From positions 983,001-1,047,000 of the forward strand of contig NZ_CP151951.1 of the NCBI RefSeq assembly GCF_038592985.1: a DNA stretch of 64,000 nt, written 5' to 3'. Below are positions 6,981 through 15,788 of this stretch, piece by piece. The stretch comes from Paenibacillus sp. FSL R10-2782. Its GTDB lineage: Bacteria > Bacillota > Bacilli > Paenibacillales > Paenibacillaceae. The position numbers and the translations under genes were made by a program. Within the stretch, counting starts at the first letter, position 1. The number at the start of each line of letters is the position of its first letter. The notes under the pieces were generated by a model. It was not told where the DNA came from and did not search any database. It was given only the letters and a program-made list of their open reading frames with translations.

Positions 6981-9890
6981 ATGAAATGTAAAGAGGGATT
7001 ACAACGAATAAGGCGGTACATGGCTGGTTTACTAGCTGTTTGGTTGTTCTGCGTACATACTGTACCTGTTTTTGCAGACAGGGCCTTTAACGATATTGAA
7101 CATTCCTACGCTGCTGATGCGATTGAAGCCATGGCTGCTCAAGGGGTTGTTACTGGTTATCAGGATGGCAGCTTCCGGCCCATAGATTTTATTTCGCGGC
7201 AGGAGTGGGCGAGTATCTTTGCTAAAACCGTAAAACGAACGTCGAACACCAGAAGTGTTGTTCCTTTTACAGATGTGTCGCCGTGGGCTCTATCTTATGT
7301 GCGGACTCTGCAGGAAGAGAACATTACCAAAGGAATTAGTGATCAGTTATTCGGTGCAAAGCACAATATGACTCGCCAGGATATGGCAGTTTGGTATGCC
7401 AGATATTTCGGTGTTTCAGAAGATATCCGCGCTTCCGGTATATCCAGTTTTGTGGATCAGTCTGATGTATCAGACTATGCACAAACGAGCGTATGGCTGA
7501 TGGAACGGTTGGAGCTGATGGTAGGGGATACAAATCACTATTTTCACCCCAAAGAGTCTGTGAGACGGCAGGATGCTACACTGGTTGCTTATCGGATATG
7601 GCTAGGCGGTGACGATCTGAGAGAACGTGCCAAGCGTTTGCTGGAGTCACTAGGAAGTGGAGCCGCAACGACGAATCAGCCGATCAGCCTACCAGAATTG
7701 AAGAAGGTAGTGGTCGACCTGGCGCCGGAAATTAGTCACCAGCGTGCGAATCCGGAAATCGAAGAGCCCCGAAGCCATAGTCCAAGGCCGGATCCACCGG
7801 TAGCTCCGGTAACACCAACAGAGCCGAAGCCGGAACCACCAGTTAAACTATCAGATCCTAGTCCTAGACCACCAGTAATACCACCAGTAACGCCGCCACT
7901 GCCACCAGGACCGAAGCCGAAACCACCAGTGATTCTACCGGATCATCCTTCGGATTTTGTAGCAGATGAGGTAATGATCAAGGCTCCGGAGCTGGTAAAC
8001 CAACCGGAAACGTATCCTACGTATCAGCTGTCCTTTCAGCTATACAAGGAAGGACGATTGGTAAGTATTCCCAATCTCAGCGTTACAAGTGTCACTTACA
8101 CATTTAGTGATGAATTAGGTGTCTTTGATGAACAAGGAAAAATCGCGCGTTCCGAAAATATTCCTGCTGCTGATGGTTTCATCCCTGTAGAGATAGAAGT
8201 CACAATTGCCAAACCCTATCGGGTGCTTAAAGCACAGACCAAGCTGATCGTGAAAGGGAAGACTCCTCCAGTAGAGGACCCGAGTGTAATCAGATCCGTA
8301 TACTTGGCGACATACACCATTTCACAGGCCACTACTCTAGACCCTGCAGTCTGGAGTATGCCCTATGTATTTCAAAATGCAAAGGGAGAGGTCATACCGT
8401 CAGGTTTGTTGCCGTCAGACTTGAAGCTTCGGATAGAGGATTCCAGAGGGATATTTGATGAGGCTGGACATATTGCCAATCTGCATCTGATTCCTGCAGT
8501 GAACTCTGTCATTCCATTCAAGATCGAGGTTGAATCACCATCTCAGGGAATTCACTTCATATCCGATGCCGAGTTAACGGTAGTACCAGGAGAGCGCAAA
8601 AAGCAATATTTTGCTGTCTCGATGATGCTACAGGGACAAGATGCGGGCAGTACGACCACGGTAGACCAAATTGAGCAGGCTCGCCAATTGCTGATGGATC
8701 ACTTTGGCCCCAACTTAAAAGTGACCTGGGCCATGGAAAACAGATTTATTTTTGTAGAAGCGAATCGCCCGCAGCTTAAAAAGGTTCTGGAATATGTGGA
8801 TCAGTATGGTGATGAAGTCGGGATTTTGGACGGGTATCCGAATAATCTGTACGAGCTCTCTGAATGGGAAGCACGGATGAACGAGTGGTTATATATGTAT
8901 CGTTATAATGCACTCAATGAGTTGCACCAATCCGGTTCGTTGGGATCACCTTCGGTGTTTGAAAGCATGGATACAGACCAATATCGGAAGTATCTGCCTA
9001 AATCATTGACCAGTTTTACGGTGAACCCTGAGCAGGCCCAATGGCTTAAAGATCATTTTAAGATCACTTCAGCGATGGGATGGTCGGCTACACAGTATAA
9101 TGTGAATAGCATGTATGGTGAGGGTTCGCCTTTGATGCCTTACTGGTCCAATAAGGATAATCCGATTGTTCCGGCACAAGGGCCTACAAATAATAGCGGT
9201 ATCGTGTTTATGAACTCGATTACAATTGATCCCATTGGATCACGCTATACAAAGGATTCCTCACGCTGGACTCTCCATCCAGGTGACCCATATATGACTG
9301 AAACGGATGCGGCACCACAACTGTATATAGCACAGCAATATTTAGATAACCCGTATCAACGTTTAAATACGGTAAACTACATGTCCATTATTTTGGACAT
9401 CAACTGGCTTGCCAAGAACCATAACATGTCTCAAATATGGGAGAACTTTGTGAATCACTTCCCTGCTGACCGCGAGGTCGAGATTGTGGGAGTGGATGGG
9501 CTGAAACAGATTTATGAATCGTTAGCTGGATCGAATAATGATCATACGGAATTTTCGCTCATGTTTAGGGGTTCCGGCATTAAGGCAGTTATGGACTCCA
9601 ATAATTCACCGGCCAATCTGCGTTACTTGTGGACTGAAAATGCTTCACAGCGGATCATTTTATCCAAGGAGGATGGAGATACGGCATGGTCCATTATTGA
9701 TTTTACCGACTATACTCGAAATTCGGTTCCAAAGCTGCCATACAACCTGGACCGGAAGACGGATGTAAGCTATATCACGGGAAGGAACTTCAAGCTACAT
9801 CCTACGGCTCCATTAACAGCAGAGGAAATTCAGCGCATAAAGGATCGTTTGAAGGAGATTTACTTCGCAGAAAAAGTGAACTATCAGTAG
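6981..9890 (+). CDS. SLH-domain surface protein with large uncharacterised C-terminal domain
   Basis: 969 residues. A signal peptide (about 1-33) is followed by three SLH repeats (about residues 33-82, 95-145 and 155-208; for example AFNDIEHSYAADAIEAM). These anchor proteins non-covalently to pyruvylated secondary wall polymer. Next comes a Pro-rich linker (about 250-320, many PP and PKPEPP units), then two related beta-sandwich units of about 100 residues. Each unit contains a GxFDExGxI core, GVFDEQGKI and GIFDEAGHI. Residues about 545-969 form one large domain starting YFAVSMMLQGQ, with motifs such as GDEVGILDGYP and TSAMGWSATQYNV; it resembles proteins annotated DUF3863-like or carbohydrate-active barrels (from memory, uncertain). 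Likely an extracellular polysaccharide-acting or -binding protein. The nearest strong RBS is 18 nt upstream and faces a mini-ORF. Confidence 0.8.
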   Translation: MKCKEGLQRIRRYMAGLLAVWLFCVHTVPVFADRAFNDIEHSYAADAIEAMAAQGVVTGYQDGSFRPIDFISRQEWASIFAKTVKRTSNTRSVVPFTDVSPWALSYVRTLQEENITKGISDQLFGAKHNMTRQDMAVWYARYFGVSEDIRASGISSFVDQSDVSDYAQTSVWLMERLELMVGDTNHYFHPKESVRRQDATLVAYRIWLGGDDLRERAKRLLESLGSGAATTNQPISLPELKKVVVDLAPEISHQRANPEIEEPRSHSPRPDPPVAPVTPTEPKPEPPVKLSDPSPRPPVIPPVTPPLPPGPKPKPPVILPDHPSDFVADEVMIKAPELVNQPETYPTYQLSFQLYKEGRLVSIPNLSVTSVTYTFSDELGVFDEQGKIARSENIPAADGFIPVEIEVTIAKPYRVLKAQTKLIVKGKTPPVEDPSVIRSVYLATYTISQATTLDPAVWSMPYVFQNAKGEVIPSGLLPSDLKLRIEDSRGIFDEAGHIANLHLIPAVNSVIPFKIEVESPSQGIHFISDAELTVVPGERKKQYFAVSMMLQGQDAGSTTTVDQIEQARQLLMDHFGPNLKVTWAMENRFIFVEANRPQLKKVLEYVDQYGDEVGILDGYPNNLYELSEWEARMNEWLYMYRYNALNELHQSGSLGSPSVFESMDTDQYRKYLPKSLTSFTVNPEQAQWLKDHFKITSAMGWSATQYNVNSMYGEGSPLMPYWSNKDNPIVPAQGPTNNSGIVFMNSITIDPIGSRYTKDSSRWTLHPGDPYMTETDAAPQLYIAQQYLDNPYQRLNTVNYMSIILDINWLAKNHNMSQIWENFVNHFPADREVEIVGVDGLKQIYESLAGSNNDHTEFSLMFRGSGIKAVMDSNNSPANLRYLWTENASQRIILSKEDGDTAWSIIDFTDYTRNSVPKLPYNLDRKTDVSYITGRNFKLHPTAPLTAEEIQRIKDRLKEIYFAEKVNYQ

Positions 9891-9936
9891 GAGTTTGGAG
9901 CAACAGCATATTTTAAAACCTGAGGTTTTATGAAAA

Positions 9937-9984
9937 ATGGGGCGCCCGAAAGCTACGGAGATGGCTATGGGGCGCCCTTTATTT
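9937..9984 (+). terminator. Probable terminator after SLH protein
   Basis: GGGGCGCCC is repeated at both ends of a 40-nt segment. It is self-complementary, so it forms a G+C-rich stem, and is followed by TTTATTTTA. A smaller AAAACCTGAGGTTTT hairpin lies just before it. Confidence 0.55.
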
Positions 9985-10020
9985 TAGAGAAAGATATGTT
10001 GGTTTAAGCGAAAAAAGGTT

Positions 10021-10695
10021 TTACACCCATTCAATAACCTCTTCTACAGATTGTCGGGTTTTCCCGCGCGGCTCATTCAGGCGGTACCCAAAAGCCACCA
10101 TGCAGGAAATACCGAAATGCTCGGCATCCATGATGCCTTCTTCAGAGAGGATACGTTCGATCTTCTGTTTATTAAAACCTTCGATTGGACAGGAGTCAAT
10201 TCCGATTTGAGCTGCCGCTGTCATCATATTGCCTAGTGCGATGTAGGTTTGCCGGCAGGCCCACTCGAACATAGCTCTTTCATTTTCTTCCAGTTCAAAA
10301 TCTGATTTTAGGAAGGCGTCATATACTTTCTCTTTGCCTTGAATAACTTCAGCAGGCAATTGCTGCACGTTAACCATCATATCCTTGATGTAATCGGATG
10401 AGGCCACCATATCTTTAGGCAGCCTGGAGAGAATGAGTACGAAATGGCTTGCTGTTGGCAGCTGTTTTTTGGCCCCCCAAGAGTAAGGCAGCAGCTTCTC
10501 ACGTATGGCTTTGCTTTGGACGACTAAGAACCTCCAGGGTTCAAAGCCGAACGAACTGGGGGATAAACGGCCTGTTTCGAGAATAAAATCGAAGTCCGAA
10601 TCGCTGATTTTTTTATGGGTGTCAAATTCTTTGGTAGCATGTCTGAACTCATATGCAGATAAGATTTGATGTTTAGTGGTTGTTAAGTTTTCCAT
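10021..10695 (-). CDS. Nitroreductase family protein (NAD(P)H/FMN)
   Basis: 224 residues. The N-terminal FMN-phosphate motif YEFRHATKEFD and SSFGFEPWRFLVV are typical of the NfsB/YodC/YdgI nitroreductase group. The C-terminal GYRLNEPRGKTRQSVEEVIEWV closes the flavin site. Such enzymes are homodimeric cytosolic flavoproteins reducing quinones, nitroaromatics or azo compounds with NAD(P)H. RBS AAGGAGTG precedes ATG 10695. It is divergent from an HxlR regulator with a shared 130-bp control region holding a perfect palindrome. This is the same arrangement as Bacillus redox-sensing HxlR regulators (YodB, HypR) that control nitroreductases; control by the neighbour is therefore likely. Confidence 0.88.
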   Translation of the reverse strand: MENLTTTKHQILSAYEFRHATKEFDTHKKISDSDFDFILETGRLSPSSFGFEPWRFLVVQSKAIREKLLPYSWGAKKQLPTASHFVLILSRLPKDMVASSDYIKDMMVNVQQLPAEVIQGKEKVYDAFLKSDFELEENERAMFEWACRQTYIALGNMMTAAAQIGIDSCPIEGFNKQKIERILSEEGIMDAEHFGISCMVAFGYRLNEPRGKTRQSVEEVIEWV

Positions 10696-10787
10696 TGTTT
10701 TTACACTCCTTATGGATATGGATTAGAATTGACGCTTACCAAGTGGCATGCTTAATATTAGAATATACATGACTGTTTTTGAAGTAC

Positions 10788-10801
10788 GCACATTAATGTG
10801 C
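10788..10801. promoter_or_regulatory. Perfect 14-bp palindrome, candidate HxlR operator
   Basis: GCACATTAATGTGC lies in the divergent nitroreductase/HxlR control region, flanked by GTAC and TGTAGTATAC (the last a likely -10 for the regulator). Position and symmetry fit a dimeric HxlR repressor controlling both genes. Confidence 0.55.
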
Positions 10802-10838
10802 TGTAGTATACAAAATGATACCAGGAGGAGAATTGCTT

Positions 10839-11231
10839 ATGCGTAATCGGAAAGGCGGCTTTGGAGAATGTCCCGATGGAAAGGACCAGGCCTGTCCCGT
10901 GGAGTACACCTTGGATGTGATTGGAGGCAAATGGAAAGGAGTCCTTTTATATCATCTAATGTATGGAACCAAGCGTTTTAGCGAGTTTCGGCGGATCTGT
11001 CCGGGGATTACTCAGCGCATGCTCACGCTCCAGTTACGCGAGCTGGAAGAGGACGGTGTAGTTCACCGTGAAGTCTATCAGCAGGTTCCTCCCAAAGTCG
11101 AATATTCTCTAACCGAATTTGGAAAAACTCTGACTCCGATTATTAATTTAATGAAGGATTGGGGAGAAGAATATAAAGCCAAGCATCGTTCATCTGAAAG
11201 CTGCATGGAGCCATCCAAGCTCGACTTGTAG
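10839..11231 (+). CDS. HxlR/YodB-type winged-helix regulator
   Basis: 130 residues from ATG 10839, chosen because AGGAGGAG is 8 nt upstream. CPVEYTLDVIGGKWKGVLLYHL is the HxlR signature; its Cys is the conserved redox-active cysteine of YodB/HypR-type sensors, and two more cysteines (ECPDG and RRICPG) lie in the same half. ITQRMLTLQLRELEEDGVVHRE is the recognition helix and wing. Homologues are dimeric repressors inactivated by quinones, diamide or hypochlorite. Its divergence from a nitroreductase suggests electrophile or disulfide stress control of that enzyme, and autoregulation via the palindrome at 10788. Confidence 0.87.
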   Translation: MRNRKGGFGECPDGKDQACPVEYTLDVIGGKWKGVLLYHLMYGTKRFSEFRRICPGITQRMLTLQLRELEEDGVVHREVYQQVPPKVEYSLTEFGKTLTPIINLMKDWGEEYKAKHRSSESCMEPSKLDL

Positions 11232-11292
11232 AGTAATGTTCATCTATAAGAACCTTCTCCAGTTCCCCTCTTTTTGAGGCTTCGATTTTAAG

Positions 11293-11347
11293 TTGACAGT
11301 AGAGAGGTTGCCTGATATATTTCATACGATATTGATAATCATTATCA
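11293..11347 (+). promoter_or_regulatory. Sigma-A promoter with consensus Fur box
   Basis: TTGACA (11293-11298), 17-bp spacer, TATATT (11316-11321). TGATAATCATTATCA (11333-11347) is an exact match to the Bacillus Fur consensus and overlaps the start of the transcript. Iron repression of the following lipoprotein gene is well supported. Confidence 0.9.
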
Positions 11348-11389
11348 TTATTCGATGAATAGGTCATTTTTACAGTATAGGGGGCTAAC

Positions 11390-12412
11390 ATGTTGAAGAA
11401 AAAATCGTTTTTTATTTTGGCTGCTATGATGCTTGTATTGTCTGTATTCATTAGCGCTTGCGGCGGAAACAACAATGGAAGTAATTCTGCTTCATCTTCA
11501 GGAGATCAGCAAGAGTCAGCTTCCACTGGAGAGAAAAATGCTGATACGACAGACGGGCAGACGAGAATCTTTAAAACGGCCAAAGGGGATATTCAAATTC
11601 CAGTCAAACCGCAGCGCATTGTAACGGATTTTTATGGTGGAGAATTACTGTCCGTAGGAGCTAATGTGGTAGGTGTGGAGCCGACTGCCTTTCAAAATCC
11701 TTTTCTAACTGATTTGCTTAAGGAAAAGGGGACCAAAGAGGTGGGTGACCCAACCAATTTGGAGAAGACGTTGGTGCTCAAACCCGATCTGATCGTGGTG
11801 ATGAAGGATACCAACTATGAGGCGCTGTCCAAAATTGCACCTACACTGTATATTCCATACGGAACGACTACGAATATTTACGATACGGTCAAGCTGTTTG
11901 GAGATATCACCGGGGAGAAAGAGAAGGCAGAGCAATTTATTGCTGCATTTGATAAAAAGGCTGCCGAAGGCCGCGAACGTCTTAAAGGCGTCATTGATCC
12001 CAAGGCTACCTTTGGTCTGTATGAGCTGACGGACAAAAACGCTCTTTGGATTTTCGGTGACAATGCAGGTCGGGGAGGACAAGCGGTATACAATGCACTC
12101 AAGCTGCACATGCCGAAAAAAACGACCAACTCCAAGGAACAAACCGTACAGCTTTCGCTGGAGGTATTGCCACAGTATGCAGCAGATTATATGTTCCTGA
12201 CAACCTATGACCCGGAGAACAAGGGAGATGCGCTTAAGCAGCTGAAGTCGTCCGCTGTGTGGGGGAACCTGCCTGCGGTGAAGAACAATAGAGTATTCTT
12301 TAACGATTTTGATACGTACTATCGCTATGATCCGATCGCTATTACCGGACAGATTGATATGATCGTGGATATGCTGATTGAAAGAGAAGCAGAGAATAAA
12401 GCGAAAAAATAA
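11390..12412 (+). CDS. Iron-siderophore ABC transporter substrate-binding lipoprotein
   Basis: 340 residues. Type II signal peptide with lipobox FISAC-GGN, so it is anchored to the outer face of the membrane, then a Ser/Gly/Gln-rich tether. The rest is a class III (FhuD/FepB/FeuA-like) binding fold: IPVKPQRIVTDFYGGELLSVG at the start of lobe 1, and ADYMFLTTYDP plus a C-terminal YRYDPIAITGQIDMIVDML in lobe 2. It captures ferric siderophore and delivers it to a permease. No permease or ATPase is adjacent, so it must use one encoded elsewhere. The exact Fur box upstream confirms an iron role. Siderophore type (hydroxamate or catecholate) is not decidable. Confidence 0.88.
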   Translation: MLKKKSFFILAAMMLVLSVFISACGGNNNGSNSASSSGDQQESASTGEKNADTTDGQTRIFKTAKGDIQIPVKPQRIVTDFYGGELLSVGANVVGVEPTAFQNPFLTDLLKEKGTKEVGDPTNLEKTLVLKPDLIVVMKDTNYEALSKIAPTLYIPYGTTTNIYDTVKLFGDITGEKEKAEQFIAAFDKKAAEGRERLKGVIDPKATFGLYELTDKNALWIFGDNAGRGGQAVYNALKLHMPKKTTNSKEQTVQLSLEVLPQYAADYMFLTTYDPENKGDALKQLKSSAVWGNLPAVKNNRVFFNDFDTYYRYDPIAITGQIDMIVDMLIEREAENKAKK

Positions 12413-12495
12413 GTATATGATCCACATTCGTAAGCACTTCACTACATGGACAGTATGGACGTGGGTGGGGTGCTTTTGTGTGAAGAAGTTTTTTC

Positions 12496-12552
12496 TTGCA
12501 ATCGGTTACATTCTAAGATATACTCATTCCCAAAGCTTCCGAAACGTTTTGG
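12496..12552 (+). promoter_or_regulatory. Promoter of the LacI regulator with cre site and LacI operator
   Basis: -35 TTGCAA (12496-12501), 17-bp spacer, -10 TATACT (12519-12524). TTGCAATCGGTTACA (12496-12510) fits the CcpA cre pattern WTGNAANCGNWNNCW at every fixed position and overlaps the -35. CCGAAACGTTTTGG (12539-12552) is a LacI-family operator just after the start site, nearly identical to the perfect copy at 13631. Confidence 0.75.
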
Positions 12553-12571
12553 AAGATGGGTTAGGAGCACA

Positions 12572-13585
12572 ATGATGACGACAATTAAAGATATCGCGCG
12601 CGTTGCCGGGGTTTCCGTCACTACAGTCTCCAGGGCTCTCAACGGGTACGAAGATGTCAATGAAGGGACCCGCCGCAAAATTATGCAGGTGGCCAAAGAT
12701 TTGAATTACAGCCCCAATATTCTAGCGAGAGGACTCGTCATGAATAAGTCCAAGACGATTGGACTGCTTGTATCCGGGTTGAATCGGCAAAGTGCCAAGG
12801 ACCATTTTACATTCGAGGTCTTATCAGGGATTAACGAATGTGTGTCGGAAAAAGACTACGATCTGGTCCTGTTCAGTACCAACTCGACGAAGCAAAGAGA
12901 AAAGACGTATTCCCAGCTGTGCCGGGAGCGGAGAGTGGATGGAGTCATTTTATCGGGAATTAAAACGGATGACCCATATCTTCAGGAGGTGATAGATAGC
13001 GATATTCCCTGTATCCTGATTGATATCCCAATTTGGACGGATACGGTAGGTTATGTGACGACGGATAATGTGCTTGGTGCAAAAAAAGCAGTGGATTATT
13101 TGATAAGGCTCGGTCACAGCCATATTGGGATGATGAATGGGCATAATCAGGCTTTTGTAAGTGAGAGGCGGCTGGAAGGATACCGGGAGTCACTGGAATC
13201 GGCAGGATTAACGTTCAATCCGGAATGGGTTGTCAATGGGGCGTATGATGAAGACACCGCCAAAGAGGAAGCCGTTAAACTGTTAACACTTTACCCCGAA
13301 ATGACGGCTATCTTTTGTGCGAGCGATCTGATGGCGCTGGGAGTTCTAAAAGCAGCGAAGCAGCTTGACAGGAAAGTGCCCGAACAGTTGTCGGTTGCCG
13401 GATATGATGACATTCAGCTTGCGTCTTACGCGAGCCCGCCTTTGACAACCGTATCACAGGATAAATTTCAGCTCGGCTATCAAGCGGCCACGATGCTGAT
13501 TCAAATGCTGGAAGGCAGCGGACAGCCACATGCCATGACCCTGGAAACACAACTGGTTGAAAGAGAATCGACAATGAAACGATAA
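12572..13585 (+). CDS. LacI family transcriptional regulator
   Basis: 337 residues from ATG 12572 (TAGGAG 4 nt ahead; the open frame extends upstream but without homology). N-terminal LacI helix-turn-helix TIKDIARVAGVSVTTVSRAL followed by the hinge helix SPNILARGLV, then a periplasmic-binding-protein-like effector domain to the C-terminus (IGMMNGHNQAFVSERRLEGY, FCASDLMALGVLKA, VAGYDDIQLASYASPPLTTV). It precedes a glucosidase-type enzyme and ABC sugar-transport genes, so its effector is probably the imported oligosaccharide or a derivative. Two operators with the CCGAAACGTTT core (own promoter and in front of the next gene) suggest autorepression and repression of the catabolic genes; the promoter cre adds catabolite control. 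Confidence 0.9.
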   Translation: MMTTIKDIARVAGVSVTTVSRALNGYEDVNEGTRRKIMQVAKDLNYSPNILARGLVMNKSKTIGLLVSGLNRQSAKDHFTFEVLSGINECVSEKDYDLVLFSTNSTKQREKTYSQLCRERRVDGVILSGIKTDDPYLQEVIDSDIPCILIDIPIWTDTVGYVTTDNVLGAKKAVDYLIRLGHSHIGMMNGHNQAFVSERRLEGYRESLESAGLTFNPEWVVNGAYDEDTAKEEAVKLLTLYPEMTAIFCASDLMALGVLKAAKQLDRKVPEQLSVAGYDDIQLASYASPPLTTVSQDKFQLGYQAATMLIQMLEGSGQPHAMTLETQLVERESTMKR

Positions 13586-13592
13586 AAAAACA

Positions 13593-13618
13593 AAAAAACC
13601 ACGATATGTGGTTTTTCA
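13593..13618 (+). terminator. Small terminator between LacI gene and debranching enzyme gene
   Basis: AAAAACCAC / GTGGTTTTT stem with a 5-nt loop. It separates the regulator transcript from the downstream operon. Confidence 0.6.
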
Positions 13619-13630
13619 ATTACATTTTTT

Positions 13631-13644
13631 CCGAAACGTTTCGG
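13631..13644. promoter_or_regulatory. Perfect LacI-family operator
   Basis: CCGAAACGTTTCGG, an exact 14-bp palindrome with the central CG step typical of LacI/CcpA-family sites, 17 bp before the start codon of the debranching-enzyme gene. Confidence 0.85.
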
Positions 13645-13660
13645 ATAGAAAGAGGGACTT

Positions 13661-15760
13661 ATGGAATACAGAGTAATTAAAGAAAATGACCTGTTTTTAT
13701 TGACAGATACGAAAGGGAATATTCCCGAGGATCACCCCTATGGATTGGGATTGTATACGAAGGATACCCGATTTCTCAGCAGGCTGGATCTGAGAATTAA
13801 CGGTCAGGAACCCGTTTTGCTATCCTCGGATGCAGCAGAAAATTACATGGCCACCATTTTGCTGACCAATGTGCAAACGGAAATCGATGGCAAGCTGGAG
13901 TTATGGCGTGAATCGGTTGAAGTAGAACGGACCCGTTTTATTTATGATGATGTACTGTATGAGCGCATTAAGCTGACGAATTATTACCCGAAGCAGATTA
14001 CATTCGAGCTGAGTGTTCATATGGATGCCGATTTTGCAGATATGTTTGTCGTTCGTGGTTTTCAGAGCGGTGAGTTGGGGAAAAGAACCGGAACGAAGGC
14101 CGCGAATCAGTCTCTAATCTTTAGTTACCAGGGAGCTGATCAGGTTTGCCGGGCCACCGCTGTTACATGGGACCGGCCAGAACAAGCCGCTGATGCAAAC
14201 GGAGATGTCTTTTTTCGAATTACTTTGGACCACGGAGCATCTGAAGTGATTACGTTCACAGTGCAACCACAGATTGGAGAAGCCGTCGTAACGAAGCCGA
14301 TGAAGCCGGAGGATGCGTTAAAGCAGCTCAAGCAGGTTTATGAGGTATGGGATCAGCAAACCGCTAAAGTACAGACAGATCATGATCTGATTCAGCGGCT
14401 TGTGGACAGGGGCTTGAAGGACTTGAAGGTGCTGCTGACGGATTTGGGCTATGGCGCGTTTCCGGTCGCTGGACTTCCCTGGTTTGGTGTCCCATTTGGC
14501 AGAGACAGCCTCATCGCATCCTTGCAAATGCTTCCCTTTAATGCGCAGGTCGCGAAAGGTACTATTCGCACAATGGCTGCCCGGCAAGGGGAATCTGTAG
14601 ATCCTTGGCGTGACGAGCAACCGGGGAAAATCATGCATGAAATCAGATACGGTGAGCTTGCGAACACGAATCAGATTCCGTTCACTCCATACTATGGCAC
14701 CATTGATGCGACTCCGCTGTTTCTGATGCTGATTACAGAATACGCCAGATGGACTGGGGATTTGGAATTTGTGCAGGAGCTAGAACCCAATATTATCAGG
14801 GCGCTGGAGTGGATCGATCTCTATGGTGACCGGGACGATGATTTGTTTGTGGAATATCATCAGGAATCAAGCAAAGGCATAGCCAATCAGGGCTGGAAGG
14901 ATTCCGGCGATTCCATTGTTCACCGCAATGGAGAGTATGCCAAAACGCCGATTGCTTTAAGCGAGGTGCAGGGCTACGTCTTTCAGGCCAAAATGGGCAT
15001 TGCTGATTTGTATGAAGCTCTTGGCCGCAATGAAGAATCCAGTAGGCTCAGAGAGGAGGCCCGGCGCCTGAAAAACAAATTTGATGAGGCTTTTTGGATG
15101 GAGGAGCATCAATATTATGCTATCGCTCTGGATGAAAACAAGCATCAGGTGGGCACCATTACATCAAACCCTGGACACTTGCTGTTGTCGGGAATGCTGG
15201 ACGACTCCAGGGCGGATGCGGTAGCCAACATGCTGGTCTCACGCAAAATGTTCTCCGGTTTTGGGATTCGGACGATGGGAGAAGGAGAAGCCGCCTACAA
15301 TCCGATGAGCTATCATGATGGAAGCATTTGGCCGCACGATAACAGCATGATTATCCTTGGACTCAGCAAAACTGGTCGTCAGCAGCAGGCGAATCAGGTG
15401 ATGAAAGGGCTGATTGACGCTGCTGCTCATTTTGAATATGAACGATTGCCTGAGTTGTTCTGCGGTTATGACAGCTCAATCGGGAAGGTCGTCCCTTATC
15501 CGGTGGCTTGTTCTCCACAAGCATGGGCGGCGGGAACGCCTCTCATATTTATCCAGTCCCTGCTTGGCCTGTTTCCAAACGGGATCAAAAAACAAATCCA
15601 TCTCTCACCTGTCTTGCTTGACGGGATGAATGAGCTGACGGTTTCCAATATCGCTATCGGCAGCGGCGTGCTGTCCATCCGTGTAGAAAGAAGCGGTGAG
15701 CGTGAAATATCCTGGTCCGTGCTGGAGAATACAACGAATTATAAAGTTATTACTGACTAA
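13661..15760 (+). CDS. Amylo-alpha-1,6-glucosidase (bacterial glycogen-debranching type) family glycosidase
   Basis: 699 residues, no signal peptide, therefore cytoplasmic. The N-terminal about 200 residues are the beta-sandwich of bacterial debranching enzymes (HPYGLGLYTKDTRFLSRLDL is characteristic). Residues about 250-690 form an (alpha/alpha)6 barrel: AGLPWFGVPFGRDSLIASLQ, NQGWKDSGDSIVH and GSIWPHDNSMIILGL are the conserved substrate-site motifs of PF06202/MGH1-like enzymes. It likely hydrolyses a short gluco- or mannosyl-oligosaccharide imported by the ABC genes that follow, rather than glycogen, since no glycogen genes are nearby (inference). First gene of an operon controlled by the operator at 13631. 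Confidence 0.82.
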   Translation: MEYRVIKENDLFLLTDTKGNIPEDHPYGLGLYTKDTRFLSRLDLRINGQEPVLLSSDAAENYMATILLTNVQTEIDGKLELWRESVEVERTRFIYDDVLYERIKLTNYYPKQITFELSVHMDADFADMFVVRGFQSGELGKRTGTKAANQSLIFSYQGADQVCRATAVTWDRPEQAADANGDVFFRITLDHGASEVITFTVQPQIGEAVVTKPMKPEDALKQLKQVYEVWDQQTAKVQTDHDLIQRLVDRGLKDLKVLLTDLGYGAFPVAGLPWFGVPFGRDSLIASLQMLPFNAQVAKGTIRTMAARQGESVDPWRDEQPGKIMHEIRYGELANTNQIPFTPYYGTIDATPLFLMLITEYARWTGDLEFVQELEPNIIRALEWIDLYGDRDDDLFVEYHQESSKGIANQGWKDSGDSIVHRNGEYAKTPIALSEVQGYVFQAKMGIADLYEALGRNEESSRLREEARRLKNKFDEAFWMEEHQYYAIALDENKHQVGTITSNPGHLLLSGMLDDSRADAVANMLVSRKMFSGFGIRTMGEGEAAYNPMSYHDGSIWPHDNSMIILGLSKTGRQQQANQVMKGLIDAAAHFEYERLPELFCGYDSSIGKVVPYPVACSPQAWAAGTPLIFIQSLLGLFPNGIKKQIHLSPVLLDGMNELTVSNIAIGSGVLSIRVERSGEREISWSVLENTTNYKVITD

Positions 15761-15788
15761 GCCAGCAGAAAGGAAGGGGAGAACGAGG

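Noticed and set aside
11705..12442. Long open frame antisense to the siderophore-binding protein gene
   Set aside because: Opposite strand of a well-supported gene, no RBS, implausible composition rich in Cys/His/Arg.
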